Shown here: one piece after another, positions 8,972 to 17,519 of the stretch
Layout: every line of letters begins with the position of its first letter
Position numbering within the stretch: the first letter of the stretch is position 1
Assembly (NCBI GenBank): GCA_963674835.2
Contig: CAXXKC010000002.1
Coordinates: 124,001-188,000 of the forward strand
Direction: 5' to 3'
DNA: 64,000 bases
Origin: G963674835 sp963674835
Lineage (GTDB): Bacteria; Planctomycetota; Planctomycetia; Pirellulales; Thermoguttaceae
Notes under the pieces: model-generated
What the model saw: the letters and a program-made list of their open reading frames with translations, nothing else
Database searches by the model: none
Told to the model about the DNA's origin: nothing
Program-made: the position numbers and the translations under genes

Positions 8972-9292
8972 ATGGCTGAAAATGAAATGAATTCGACCCT
9001 TCTGGCCCTCGGCAAGGCCCAGGTGGACGCCATGTTTCGGCGGCAGGAAGTCCATGCCGTGGACGATTCGGAGTTTCTGCCACTGCTGGAAGTCGTGCTG
9101 ACGGCCTTCGAGACCACCGGGATCGACAAAGCAGTTGCCGAGGCGGTCTGGGAGTATGCCTTTGAGGTGTACGACCGGGCGTGCAAGGAAGCAGACCCAA
9201 GTTTCACGGCCGCAGAGAACCGGCAGATGATGCAGGAGTACCTCTTGGGGCCACGGGGCCTGAAGAAAAAACCTCGAAGGAGGAGCCACTGA
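8972..9292 (+). CDS. Hypothetical protein, 106 aa, paralogue of 12931-13242
   Basis: The protein aligns along its whole length with the product of 12931-13242: both share GKAQVDAMFRRQE, DDSEFLPLLEV, LTAFETTGI, and end LLGPRGLKKKPRR or similar. I chose ATG 8972, not 8960, because the two paralogues then have equal N-termini (17 residues before the shared KAQ) and a GGGGA sits at the right distance. Mostly helical, with a basic C-terminal tail. Unknown function; the duplication inside one island suggests a gene family under selection or recent copying. Confidence 0.75.
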   Translation: MAENEMNSTLLALGKAQVDAMFRRQEVHAVDDSEFLPLLEVVLTAFETTGIDKAVAEAVWEYAFEVYDRACKEADPSFTAAENRQMMQEYLLGPRGLKKKPRRRSH

Positions 9293-9293
9293 G

Positions 9294-9404
9294 ATGAGCG
9301 GAAAAGGACGGCAAACGCCCCGCAAACCGGCGACGACATTTGCCCACCTGCGGAAGAAGACGGAAGAAGCCAGGCCCGTGGTGAAGGTCAGCAAGACGAA
9401 GTGA
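9294..9404 (+). CDS. Tiny basic protein, 36 aa
   Basis: An ATG 1 nt after the preceding stop opens a 36-codon frame with AGGAGG about 10 nt upstream. The product is very basic (MSGKGRQTPRKPATTFAHLR, then KK...KVSKTK). Composition suggests nucleic-acid binding. Its existence rests on the good ribosome site and tight packing between two genes. Confidence 0.45.
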   Translation: MSGKGRQTPRKPATTFAHLRKKTEEARPVVKVSKTK

Positions 9405-9429
9405 TTCGACGAACCGAGAGGAGGGCAGT

Positions 9430-9999
9430 ATGTCGTCACCCGATGACAAGGAATGCGTGAATTGGGAAGATGTCGCCTGTGCCGGTGACGACATTTTCAA
9501 CGTCTGGTTTGGGAACCCAGAACTACAATGGGCCAAAGTGGCGTGGCAGAAACTACGAGAGGCTGGCTTAACCACATACGGCAGCGAAATAGAAAGGCAT
9601 GTCGTTCTTTGCCGTTTGTTGGTATTTGGGGGAATCTATCACGATTTCTGTAGAATGGCCTGGGATGAATGGCCGGATCGCCCCTACGGTTACATGGCCG
9701 AGGAGTTGGAACTCGATCACTTCATACTGGGAAGGCTTTACGAGCGGCTCCCAGATAAGTGCAAGGACGACGAGATTAAGCCTTTCGACGCCCTGGAACC
9801 TGTCGTCGAGGCCGAGCGTTCTGCGGTGGTGTCTGCTCTATTGGACGGCTTCGGCAGCGAGACGGCCCTGTACATGTCGTTGTTGAACAGCCAAAAGACC
9901 CACGATGAGGAAGATGAAGCAGATGCGGCTTCGTCAGGGGAGCCGGATAGTCTACGAGGTTACATGTGGGTCAGCGAGGGATGTTACTCGACTCGTTGA
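9430..9999 (+). CDS. Hypothetical acidic protein, 189 aa
   Basis: Preceded by GAGAGGAGGGCAGT, a strong ribosome site. The protein is helical and acidic, rich in Trp and Glu (AWDEWPDRPYGYMAEELELD), with a low-complexity acidic tail (HDEEDEADAA). No signal peptide, membrane segment or recognised motif. It continues the same-strand run and is followed 12 nt later by the next gene. Confidence 0.65.
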   Translation: MSSPDDKECVNWEDVACAGDDIFNVWFGNPELQWAKVAWQKLREAGLTTYGSEIERHVVLCRLLVFGGIYHDFCRMAWDEWPDRPYGYMAEELELDHFILGRLYERLPDKCKDDEIKPFDALEPVVEAERSAVVSALLDGFGSETALYMSLLNSQKTHDEEDEADAASSGEPDSLRGYMWVSEGCYSTR

Positions 10000-10011
10000 G
10001 AGGGAAGTAGT

Positions 10012-10485
10012 ATGAGGCTCTGGACCTACCACCCAAGTTCCTTCTCCTTGAGCGATCCCACCGCCAAGATCGACCCCACACGAGGGTCGTATTGGAACGA
10101 CGATTCGCTGCAATATCGGAAGGTGTTGCCGCAGTTGCAGCAGTTGTTGGGCATTGACCAGTTCCTTTGGTGCTGCACGACTCCTGGCTGCTTTGTGAGG
10201 ATGGCCGAAGATATCGATCTGGTCGAATGGGAATTGGCTGTGCCGACTTCTGACATACTGGCGTTTCACAGCGTTCCGGTATGGGAGGACATCGTACATG
10301 GGCGAGGCAGCAAGTGGGACTTTCTCATCCTTGATGGCCTTGGCGAACGAGAGGCGGTGAGGGAGGATGTGGGAGCATGGATTCGGTTTCCACTGAAGTC
10401 AGAGTCGATCACCCGTTTTGGGCCGTTGCCGCCGCTATATCCAAAGTCAAGAAGTGATCGACGAAGTAGTAATCGGGCACCGTGA
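10012..10485 (+). CDS. Hypothetical protein, 157 aa
   Basis: Begins MRLWTYHPSSFSLSDPTAKI with a GAGGGAAGTAGT ribosome site. The domain looks alpha/beta with conserved-looking aromatic residues (QFLWCCTTPGCF, VEWELAVPTSDILAFH). Proteins beginning MRLWTYHP are, as I recall, small unknown proteins that occur with macro-domain genes, and here the stop overlaps the start of a macro-domain gene by one base (TGATG). The pairing suggests a joint role, possibly in ADP-ribose or nucleotide-derivative metabolism, but that is only context. Confidence 0.65.
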   Translation: MRLWTYHPSSFSLSDPTAKIDPTRGSYWNDDSLQYRKVLPQLQQLLGIDQFLWCCTTPGCFVRMAEDIDLVEWELAVPTSDILAFHSVPVWEDIVHGRGSKWDFLILDGLGEREAVREDVGAWIRFPLKSESITRFGPLPPLYPKSRSDRRSSNRAP

Positions 10486-10820
10486 TGAACATCCGCACCG
10501 TCCAAGGCGATCTCCTCGACCAAGACGTTGACGTGATCGTCAACGCCTGGAACCGGAACATCATCCCATGGTGGCTACTATTGCCACAGGGAGTCTCTGG
10601 GGTGATCAAACGGCGGAGCGGCTCCGGCCCGTTCAAGGAACTCGCCAAGCACGGCTCGATTCCGTTGGGCGGTGCCGTGTTGACCTCGGCGGGGCGGTTG
10701 CCGTTCAAAGGGATCATTCACGTCGCTGGCATCAACATGCTCTGGCGGGCTTCGGAGTGGTCAATCCGGCAATGCGTTCGCAAGCGGACTGCAATGGTTC
10801 GGCTGGACGTGTTTGGATGA
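10485..10820 (+). pseudogene. Macro-domain gene, C-terminally truncated
   Basis: The product begins MNIRTVQGDLLDQDVDVIVN, with the DIxxxxVDVIVNAWN pattern and GVSGVIKRRSG loop of macro domains, which bind or hydrolyse ADP-ribose derivatives. The family normally has about 150 residues; here the match ends near residue 98 (EWSIRQCVR) and a short unrelated tail follows, so the final strand/helix with the GxGxGG-type loop is missing. Downstream DNA in another frame encodes part of a different protein (10780-11019). A deletion that fused two genes explains this better than a single frameshift. Confidence 0.65.
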
Positions 10821-11019
10821 TCGGGGATGGGTACACCACCAACTCAACACCGAGATTCCGCAGCCGCTCTATTCCGACCGGGAGGTGATCGACTACGTTC
10901 GCACCTGCAATTCCCATCAGGCTCCGATGACATTCAACGTGGGGACTTATCAAGATGGCACCATGGCTCCCGCCTCGGTGGAGCAGTTGTATCGCTTGGG
11001 GCTGGCATTGCGGAACTGA
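10780..11019 (+). pseudogene. 3' remnant of an unknown gene fused behind the macro-domain gene
   Basis: In the frame ending at 11019 the sequence reads as good coding DNA (LQWFGWTCLDDRGWVHHQLN, then IPQPLYSDREVIDYVRTCNS and a VEQLYRLGLALRN end) but has no ribosome site or plausible start; the only start-like codon is TTG 10813. It appears to be the C-terminal part of another protein whose 5' portion was deleted. No family recognised. Confidence 0.45.
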
Positions 11020-11237
11020 TTGGAGCAGTCTGCCACGGAAGCAGGAATGAGATGAGTTGGTCAAGCGTGGGTTGAGCCAACAACGAGGATCACTGTTTCT
11101 AAATGAATTGATTCTCTTTGCAAATAAGGCAAGAAGGGAATTGCAGGTACCCAAGCCGTTTTTTCTTTTTCAATTGATTCTGGTGCATCCTGGTGCGTTT
11201 GGCGGGGTGTTTGCTGGTGCTGTTTGAAGGGATTGAC
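11020..11237 (+). other. Intergenic segment, no feature seen
   Basis: AT-richer than its surroundings. I see no reading frame or hairpin. It probably contains the promoter of the HEAT/SEC-C gene, but no clear -35/-10 pair can be named. Confidence 0.4.
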
Positions 11238-12542
11238 ATGCGACTTCACGAAGAGTTGATCAAACAGGGCATCCTCCATCCCGACCAGGACGTACGGAGC
11301 GATGCCGTCCTGTACTTCTCCCGATCATACACCTCCGACGATTCGATTCTGCCGTTGGCCATTCAGGCGATTGAACAATACGGCTGGGACAAGGCGTTCA
11401 CCGTGGCGGTGTGCATCACGGGTCTGCCGCCAAATGATGCCACACTGCCGTGGGCTCTGGCCCAACTACAAGAGCCTGACGCCAAAGAGCCCGATTCTTT
11501 TGGGTTCGAGGCTCGTTGGCACACACTGAACTCGCTCCTGTCCAATGCCAATGCCGAACTTCTGACTCGCCACAAACGGGCGATCTTGGATGTCAAGTGC
11601 CTCGAAGACGAAGTGATCGAGAAGATTGCTGAGCGGATTGACCTTCTGACGGCTGGTGGGGAATTCTGCTGGAAGGAGTTGGAGAAGTTCTGTGTTGACT
11701 ACAAGGACATTGACGACCTCAGCCAGGTCGATCTCGATCACGCCTATGCCCTGTGCGAAGCTATCGCCCGAGAGAAGGACAAGTATGCCGAAAAGGTCTT
11801 GGCCATCCTGAGCGAAACGATTGAGGATTTCGAGTCCAATCCGAAGGTGTGGATGGAGACCTTTGCCGTCAGGATGGCGGGTGAGATGCGTCTGGATGCT
11901 GCCGTCCCGCTCATCATCGCCAAGTTGAAGGAAGACGTCGAAGAGGCAGAATGGCTCACAGCACAGTGCGACTCGGCCTTGGCGAAGATCGGGGGCGATG
12001 CCACGATTTCTGCCGTGGCGGAGATGTTCCGTGAGGGCGGGTGGCATCTCCGTATGGATGCTTGCAGTGTACTGCAACATGTTCACAGCGACTTGGCTGT
12101 CAGTACCGCCCTGGAATTGCTGCCTTCTGAAGAGGACAGAACCGTTCGGGCCTTTCTGGCTGGCGGGCTGGTATCCCATTTTGCATTCGAAGCCATCGAC
12201 CCGCTTCGGCAACTCGTTCTGGACGGCAGTTACGACGACACGTACACCGATCTAAAGTCAGACCTGCTTGTAGCGGCAACATTGATGGGTGTGGAATTGC
12301 CCGAACGGGAACAATGGAAAGCCGACCTAGAGCAGAAACGCCTGGAACGGGAGAGAAAGCGACTGCGGGAGGAGGAAGAGGAAAGGCGACAGGCTCGACA
12401 GTGGAGCGAAGAAGACGAATACAGTGAAGAAGAGCCGACACGGAGCCGCATCGGTAGAAACGATCCTTGCCCGTGTGGAAGCGGCAAGAAGTACAAGAAA
12501 TGCTGCCTCAAGAAGCAGCAATCCAGCGACGGACTGATTTGA
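11238..12542 (+). CDS. HEAT-like repeat protein with C-terminal SEC-C zinc motif, 434 aa
   Basis: ATG 11238 is preceded by GAAGGGATTGAC; an upstream in-frame start at 11193 has no such site. Residues 1-375 are alpha-helical repeats of HEAT type with recurrent AVPLIIAKLKED and ALAKIGGDATI units. Residues 375-405 are a charged, coiled-coil-like segment (LERERKRLREEEEERR). The end carries a SEC-C motif, IGRNDPCPCGSGKKYKKCC, which binds zinc in SecA and many unrelated proteins and usually mediates protein or RNA contacts. Likely a cytoplasmic scaffold; specific role unknown. Confidence 0.88.
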   Translation: MRLHEELIKQGILHPDQDVRSDAVLYFSRSYTSDDSILPLAIQAIEQYGWDKAFTVAVCITGLPPNDATLPWALAQLQEPDAKEPDSFGFEARWHTLNSLLSNANAELLTRHKRAILDVKCLEDEVIEKIAERIDLLTAGGEFCWKELEKFCVDYKDIDDLSQVDLDHAYALCEAIAREKDKYAEKVLAILSETIEDFESNPKVWMETFAVRMAGEMRLDAAVPLIIAKLKEDVEEAEWLTAQCDSALAKIGGDATISAVAEMFREGGWHLRMDACSVLQHVHSDLAVSTALELLPSEEDRTVRAFLAGGLVSHFAFEAIDPLRQLVLDGSYDDTYTDLKSDLLVAATLMGVELPEREQWKADLEQKRLERERKRLREEEEERRQARQWSEEDEYSEEEPTRSRIGRNDPCPCGSGKKYKKCCLKKQQSSDGLI

Positions 12543-12549
12543 GGCGACG

Positions 12550-12891
12550 ATGACTGAATGTTCAACGATCAACCGTATTGCCGTGACGCTCATCCCGACT
12601 CAAGCGTGTCTCGATTGGGTCAATTCGTACGACGACGACAAGACAACCTTGGACGAGATTCACAAAGATCCGACGGTCTTTCTCCTTCCAGACGGGCAAG
12701 GAAAACCCAAGAGCCAAGTCCGACGCCATTTCAAGGCGATGTTTGTCGAAGAACTCACTTCGTGGTATACCGACGAGACCATGTGGCCCGAAGACCTGTC
12801 ATTCACGACCTTCAAGAAGTTCTTCACCATTCATGTGTCGACGATGGTACTGGATTTGGGAGCAGGGGAGATCATCAAGGACGAAGGCTGA
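12550..12891 (+). CDS. Hypothetical protein, 113 aa
   Basis: Starts 7 nt after the SEC-C gene with GAGGCGACG before the ATG. The protein has an alpha/beta N-terminus (INRIAVTLIPTQACLDWVNS), an ELTSWYTDETMWPEDLSFTT central block and a hydrophobic C-terminal strand. It has the look of a small plasmid-type protein family but I cannot name it. Likely co-transcribed with the SEC-C gene. Confidence 0.65.
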   Translation: MTECSTINRIAVTLIPTQACLDWVNSYDDDKTTLDEIHKDPTVFLLPDGQGKPKSQVRRHFKAMFVEELTSWYTDETMWPEDLSFTTFKKFFTIHVSTMVLDLGAGEIIKDEG

Positions 12892-12930
12892 TGCCAAGGA
12901 AGATACGCATGTTCAATAGAAGGCAGGAAT

Positions 12931-13242
12931 ATGACCAACGCTGAACCGAAGGAAGTGCTTCTCTCCCTTGGCAAGGCCCAGGTGGACGCCATGTTTCGAC
13001 GGCAAGAGGCTCACATGGTGGACGACTCGGAGTTTCTTCCGCTACTGGAAGTCATGCTGACGGCTTTCGAGACCACAGGTATTGAGAAGGAAGTGGTTGA
13101 AGGAGTCTGGGAATATGCCTTTGCTGTGTACGACCGAGCCTGCAAGGATGCGGAACCAACGTCGAAAACGGCCGAGAACCGAAGGTTGATGCAGAAGTAC
13201 CTTCTGGGGCCACGGGGGCTAAAACGAAAACCTCGCAGATGA
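12931..13242 (+). CDS. Hypothetical protein, 103 aa, paralogue of 8972-9292
   Basis: Near-identical layout to the 106-residue protein at 8972: shared GKAQVDAMFRRQE, DDSEFLPLLEV, WEYAFAVYDRACK and GPRGLKRKPRR. By eye about three quarters of residues are the same. The DNA is also recognisably similar over the central 200 bp. GAAGGCAGGAAT precedes the ATG. Helical, basic tail, unknown function. Its position directly before recD2 mirrors nothing around the other copy, so only the gene itself is duplicated. Confidence 0.75.
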   Translation: MTNAEPKEVLLSLGKAQVDAMFRRQEAHMVDDSEFLPLLEVMLTAFETTGIEKEVVEGVWEYAFAVYDRACKDAEPTSKTAENRRLMQKYLLGPRGLKRKPRR

Positions 13243-13261
13243 ATGACACCTTCATTCCTAT

Positions 13262-15424
13262 ATGCCCGAAACCCTCAAAGGACTGATCGAACGGGTCACC
13301 TACCACAATCCTGAGAATGGATTTGCCGTTCTCAAGGTCGTGGTCAAGGGTCGTCGGGACTTGGTGACAGTGGTCGGCAGCACAACCTCGGTCTCGGCGG
13401 GGGAACACGTTGAAGCCACTGGTCAATGGACTGTGGATCGGGAACACGGTCAGCAGTTCAAGGCTACCGAACTCAAGACCACCCATCCTGCTTCCGCTGA
13501 GGGCATTGAAAAGTACCTGGCATCTGGGGCGATCCGCAGTATCGGCCCAAAGCTGGGAGCCAAGATCGTCGGCATCTACAAGGAACGAACCCTCGAAATC
13601 TTCGAGAGCTATTCTGACCTGCTGCTCCACGTCAAAGGGATCGGCCCCGAACGACTCAAGCGAATTCGCCAAAGCTGGCAGGAACAGAAAGAAGTCCGCA
13701 AGATCATGCTCTTTCTGACCGAGCATGGTATCAGTTCGGGTCGGGCAGTGCGAATCTATCGGACGTACGGACAGGAAGCCATCGCCAAGATCAAGGAGAA
13801 CCCCTATCAACTGGCTGACGACATTCGGGGCATCGGGTTCAAGACCGCCGACGAATTGGCGGCCAAGCTGGGTATCGACCGCAATAGCCCCTTCCGAGCA
13901 CGAGCCGCTGTTCAGTACACACTGCAGGAACTGGCTTCTCAGGGCCATTGCGGCTACCCAGAACTGGGTGCCGTGGAGCATACCACGAAACTCGTCCAGA
14001 TCGATGAGTTGATTGTACGGGAAGCGGTGGAAGCCGCCGTCCAGGATGGATCAGTTGTCCGAGAACAGATCGAGGGTGAGACCTGGCTCTACCTGGTCAG
14101 CTTGTACAAAGCCGAAGTCGGCCTGGCCCAGTCGGTTCACCGGATCATTTCGACCAAACAGCATCCTCTTCCTGCAATCGATGTGGAAAAGGCGATTGCG
14201 TGGGTGGAAGGCAAATTGAAAATCAAGCTGGCATCTGGCCAACAGGAAACGATCCGACAGGCATGTCAACAGAAGCTGTTAGTCATCACTGGCGGGCCAG
14301 GTGTTGGCAAGACGACTTTGGTTCGTAGCATCTTGGAAATCTTCACCGCCAAGGGATTGCAGTGCGTCCTGGCGGCTCCAACGGGTCGGGCGACGAAGCG
14401 ACTGTCGGAAGCGACCGACCGTCCCGCCAAGACCGTTCACCGATTGTTGGAGTTCGATCCCATCAACGGTGAGTTCAAGCGAAACCAGCAGAACCCACTT
14501 TCGGGTGATCTGTTTGTCCTGGATGAGGTTTCCATGGTCGATGTCGTGCTGGGGCATCAGTTCTTCCGTGCGGTTCCCTCTGGAGCTTGCGTGATTCTGG
14601 TCGGCGATGTGGATCAACTTCCTTCCGTTGGCCCTGGCTCGGTGTTGGCGGATCTCATCTCTTCGGGAATAGTGCCCGTTGCTCGGCTGACCGAGATTTT
14701 CCGTCAAGCCGCTGAGAGCGAGATTGTCACCGCCGCCTACGCCATCAACCAGGGCCGTACTCCTAACCTCAAGACTCCCGAGGGGCTGAGTGACTTCTAT
14801 TTCATTGAAGTCCAAGAGCCCGAAGCCATCCAAGACAGGATCGTGCGATTGGTCAAGGAGCGAATTCCCAAGCGGTTTGGGTTTCAGCCGAAAGCCGACA
14901 TCCAGGTGCTCACTCCGATGAACCGATCCCAGTTGGGAGCCCGCAACCTCAACCAGGTGCTTCAAGCGACCCTGAATCCAGGTGATGGCGGGCCAGAAGT
15001 CCAGCGGTTCGGCTGGACATTCCGAATCGGCGACCGGGTGATTCAGACGGTAAACGACTACGACAAGGATGTGTTCAACGGCGACCTGGGGATGGTCGAG
15101 AGCATCAACCGGATCGAGCAAGAAATGGTCGTCAACTTCGAGGGGCGGCAGGTATCGTACGACTTTGGTGATCTGGACGAGCTGGCCCTGGCCTACGTGC
15201 TTTCAATCCACAAAAGCCAGGGCTCAGAGTTCCCGTGCGTCGTGATTCCGCTGCACACTCAGCACTACATGATGCTTCAGCGAAACCTGCTCTACACGGC
15301 GGTGACCAGGGGAAAGAAGCTGGTGGTGTTGGTCGGCACAAAGAAGGCTTTGGGCATGGCGGTGAAGCGGCGGGACACGGCCCGAAGGTACACGGCGTTG
15401 AAAAGGCGATTGCAGGAGGTGTGA
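13262..15424 (+). CDS. recD2: RecD2-type ATP-dependent DNA helicase, 720 aa
   Basis: A full-length RecD-like superfamily 1 5'-3' helicase. Residues 1-90 form the N-terminal OB-like region (LKGLIERVTYHNPENGFAVL). Helix-hairpin-helix pairs follow (GAIRSIGPKLGAKIV, HVKGIGPERLKRI, DIRGIGFKTADELA). Walker A GGPGVGKTTL is at about residue 344, Walker B FVLDEVSMVD at about 418, motif III GDVDQLPSVGPG at about 448, and the UvrD_C_2 motif YVLSIHKSQGSEF near 645. RecD2 acts in DNA repair outside RecBCD and is frequent on mobile elements. It sits 19 nt behind the 103-residue paralogue. All motifs look intact. Confidence 0.95.
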   Translation: MPETLKGLIERVTYHNPENGFAVLKVVVKGRRDLVTVVGSTTSVSAGEHVEATGQWTVDREHGQQFKATELKTTHPASAEGIEKYLASGAIRSIGPKLGAKIVGIYKERTLEIFESYSDLLLHVKGIGPERLKRIRQSWQEQKEVRKIMLFLTEHGISSGRAVRIYRTYGQEAIAKIKENPYQLADDIRGIGFKTADELAAKLGIDRNSPFRARAAVQYTLQELASQGHCGYPELGAVEHTTKLVQIDELIVREAVEAAVQDGSVVREQIEGETWLYLVSLYKAEVGLAQSVHRIISTKQHPLPAIDVEKAIAWVEGKLKIKLASGQQETIRQACQQKLLVITGGPGVGKTTLVRSILEIFTAKGLQCVLAAPTGRATKRLSEATDRPAKTVHRLLEFDPINGEFKRNQQNPLSGDLFVLDEVSMVDVVLGHQFFRAVPSGACVILVGDVDQLPSVGPGSVLADLISSGIVPVARLTEIFRQAAESEIVTAAYAINQGRTPNLKTPEGLSDFYFIEVQEPEAIQDRIVRLVKERIPKRFGFQPKADIQVLTPMNRSQLGARNLNQVLQATLNPGDGGPEVQRFGWTFRIGDRVIQTVNDYDKDVFNGDLGMVESINRIEQEMVVNFEGRQVSYDFGDLDELALAYVLSIHKSQGSEFPCVVIPLHTQHYMMLQRNLLYTAVTRGKKLVVLVGTKKALGMAVKRRDTARRYTALKRRLQEV

Positions 15425-15456
15425 GACCGTTCGCTTCATGACGAGGAGGGAATCCT

Positions 15457-15741
15457 ATGAAAGCGAAAGTGGAATTGCCCAAAGCGTTCTCGGTAGCTGA
15501 CCATCATGAGTTTCTTCCAATCAAGCACTTGCTCGGGAGAATGAACCCAAGACTCCTGGTGAAGCAAGTAGCGACTGGGGTGCATGTGGACGGCGGCCCT
15601 ACCGTTCACTGGGGGCTTGTCTACCTGGATGGTGAGCCGCCCAGCAGAATGAGCGTGGAGGCCGCCTTGCGGGAAGCAGGTTTTGATTTTGTTCACAACA
15701 TATTGACCCAGGCGGCGTTTGTTCGGACAGACCATCAATAG
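15457..15741 (+). CDS. Hypothetical protein, 94 aa
   Basis: ACGAGGAGGGAATCCT precedes the ATG, a strong ribosome site. The protein begins MKAKVELPKAFSVADHHEFL and is a small alpha/beta domain with a GVHVDGGPTVHWGLVYLDGE turn region. No motif recognised. It follows recD2 by 33 nt and is likely in the same transcript. Confidence 0.6.
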   Translation: MKAKVELPKAFSVADHHEFLPIKHLLGRMNPRLLVKQVATGVHVDGGPTVHWGLVYLDGEPPSRMSVEAALREAGFDFVHNILTQAAFVRTDHQ

Positions 15742-15763
15742 ACTCCTGACCCAGGCAATACCC

Positions 15764-16465
15764 ATGACGAAGAAGCAACCCATCATGTGCCCAATTTGCG
15801 GGCACGCCAAAGTGCCAGGCGAAATGGTATCTGCTGCGATGGTGCGTCCCTCGATCGTCGAGATCATTCGGCAAGAGCATCCCGAGTGGTCTTCGGAGGG
15901 GGCTATCTGCCTTGACGATCTGCATCGCTACAGGGTCAAGTTTATCGAGCAGGTTCTCACCAAAGACAAAGGTGAACTCACCGAACTGGAAACGGACTTG
16001 GTTCGCAGCATGAGCGAGCAGGAACTCGTTGCCAAGAACATCAACAAGGAGTTTGAGCAGGAATTTACCCTGGGTGAACGGGTTGCCGACAACGTTGCCG
16101 ACTTCGGCGGTAGCTGGCGTTTCATTGGATTGTTCGCTCTGGTGCTGGTTGTCTGGGTGGTGATCAACTCGATCGCCCTATGGCGGCATCCTTTCGATCC
16201 GTATCCGTTCATCCTGCTCAACCTCGTACTCTCCTGCCTTGCGGCCATCCAGGCACCGGTTATCATGATGAGTCAGAACCGCCAGGAGGCCAAGGACCGG
16301 TTGCGTTCCGAACATGACTACACCGTCAACCTGAAGGCGGAGCTTGAAATTCGGCATCTGAATGCCAAGATGGATTTGCTGCTTACCCGTCTGTGGGAAC
16401 GCTTGCTGGAGATCCAGCAAGTACAAACCGATTTCTTCGATGAATTCCAGAAGCGATACCGCTAG
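15764..16465 (+). CDS. DUF1003 inner-membrane protein, 233 aa
   Basis: ATG 15764 is chosen because the upstream in-frame extension overlaps the previous gene. An N-terminal CPICG motif is followed by a soluble region and then two membrane segments: about FIGLFALVLVVWVVINSIAL and PFILLNLVLSCLAAIQAPVI, separated by WRHPFDPYP. This two-helix unit with the ensuing MMSQNRQEAKDR is the DUF1003 signature. The C-terminus is a coiled-coil-like helix. Function of DUF1003 is unknown; the family is associated with the cytoplasmic membrane. Confidence 0.88.
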   Translation: MTKKQPIMCPICGHAKVPGEMVSAAMVRPSIVEIIRQEHPEWSSEGAICLDDLHRYRVKFIEQVLTKDKGELTELETDLVRSMSEQELVAKNINKEFEQEFTLGERVADNVADFGGSWRFIGLFALVLVVWVVINSIALWRHPFDPYPFILLNLVLSCLAAIQAPVIMMSQNRQEAKDRLRSEHDYTVNLKAELEIRHLNAKMDLLLTRLWERLLEIQQVQTDFFDEFQKRYR

Positions 16466-16487
16466 CGGACGAGCAATAGGGGTAGCC

Positions 16488-17093
16488 ATGAATCGCCACC
16501 GCTTTGAAGAGATGTACCAAGGCCAAGCCCCGTGGGATACCGGGCGACCCCAACCTGTGTTCGTCAAACTGGCCGAAGCGGGCCAGATCCAAGGTAGTGT
16601 CCTGGACGTGGGGTGCGGCACCGGAGAGAATGTTCTGTACCTGGCAGAGAAAGGATGCGAATGCTGGGGCATCGATTACGTGCCCGTGGTCATCGAGCGG
16701 GCCAAGGCAAAAGCCACCGAACGAAAAAACAATGCCCATTTCGTCGTCGGGAATGCCCTGGAGTTGAACAAGCTGGGACGACATTTCGACACGGTGATCG
16801 ACTGCGGCCTGTTCCACACGCTGGCCGACGAGGAACGTTCCCCCTACGTCAGTGAACTCGCCCAAGTCCTCCGGCCCAGCGGACTGCTCTACATTTTGTG
16901 TTTCTCCGATGAGCAGCCGGGAACTGTAGGGCCGAGACGGATCTCGCAGCAGGAGATCCGGGATTCGTTCGCAGAGGGATGGACGGTTCAACGAATTGAG
17001 CCCGCCCAGTTTGAATCGATCCGACGACCAGGTGGAGTGGAGTTCGATCAAGGCGGCCCGAAGGCATGGCTGGCGACGATCGAGCGGACGTGA
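16488..17093 (+). CDS. Class I SAM-dependent methyltransferase, 201 aa
   Basis: ATG 16488 with an AGGGGTAGCC site. Motif I is SVLDVGCGTGENVLYLA at about residue 38, followed by an acidic GIDYVPVVIERA (motif II) and FDTVIDCGLFH (motif IV region). The WDTGRPQPVF start resembles thiopurine-methyltransferase-like and tellurite-resistance-like small methyltransferases. Substrate cannot be predicted. It reads on the plus strand between the DUF1003 gene and a small membrane gene. Confidence 0.9.
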   Translation: MNRHRFEEMYQGQAPWDTGRPQPVFVKLAEAGQIQGSVLDVGCGTGENVLYLAEKGCECWGIDYVPVVIERAKAKATERKNNAHFVVGNALELNKLGRHFDTVIDCGLFHTLADEERSPYVSELAQVLRPSGLLYILCFSDEQPGTVGPRRISQQEIRDSFAEGWTVQRIEPAQFESIRRPGGVEFDQGGPKAWLATIERT

Positions 17094-17199
17094 GACGGAA
17101 GAACGATCGGCAACTGGCCCTGACGCTATTGCCCGGTTCGTGAAGCAAGAATGAAAGGGAGAGGTTTGCTGACGGTTTCGTCTTCACGGACAAACCAAG

Positions 17200-17478
17200 A
17201 TGACTACTTCGGCGGAAATCAACGAGCTGCTCGACACGATCGCCAAGGTGCTGATGCGATGCTTTGTTCTCGGCGTGCTGTTTCTCCTGCTCTGGTTCGT
17301 CGCCTATCTCGTGGCCAGTGATGCAATCTATCGCCAGGGCAAAATGTTCGAACTGACACCGCACGAGATCAACATCATCTTCTACTGTGGCATGGGATTG
17401 GTGAAGGGGTGCGTTCTGTTGTTCTTCCTCTTCCCTTGGATGGCGATACGCCTCGTGCTCAGAAAGCGATTGGCGTGA
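17200..17478 (+). CDS. Two-helix membrane protein, DUF6868-like, 92 aa
   Basis: Two hydrophobic segments (about residues 23-42, LGVLFLLLWFVAYLVA, and 66-84, GLVKGCVLLFFLFPWMAI) flank a polar loop RQGKMFELTPHEINIIFYCG. This layout, with a helix-DxxYR-loop-helix order, resembles the small DUF6868 family. Inner membrane, function unknown. Start by context only; no strong ribosome site. Confidence 0.7.
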   Translation: MTTSAEINELLDTIAKVLMRCFVLGVLFLLLWFVAYLVASDAIYRQGKMFELTPHEINIIFYCGMGLVKGCVLLFFLFPWMAIRLVLRKRLA

Positions 17479-17519
17479 CGAAGAGAAACGCTGCCGAAGT
17501 GGAGGGAGGTGGACTAATC

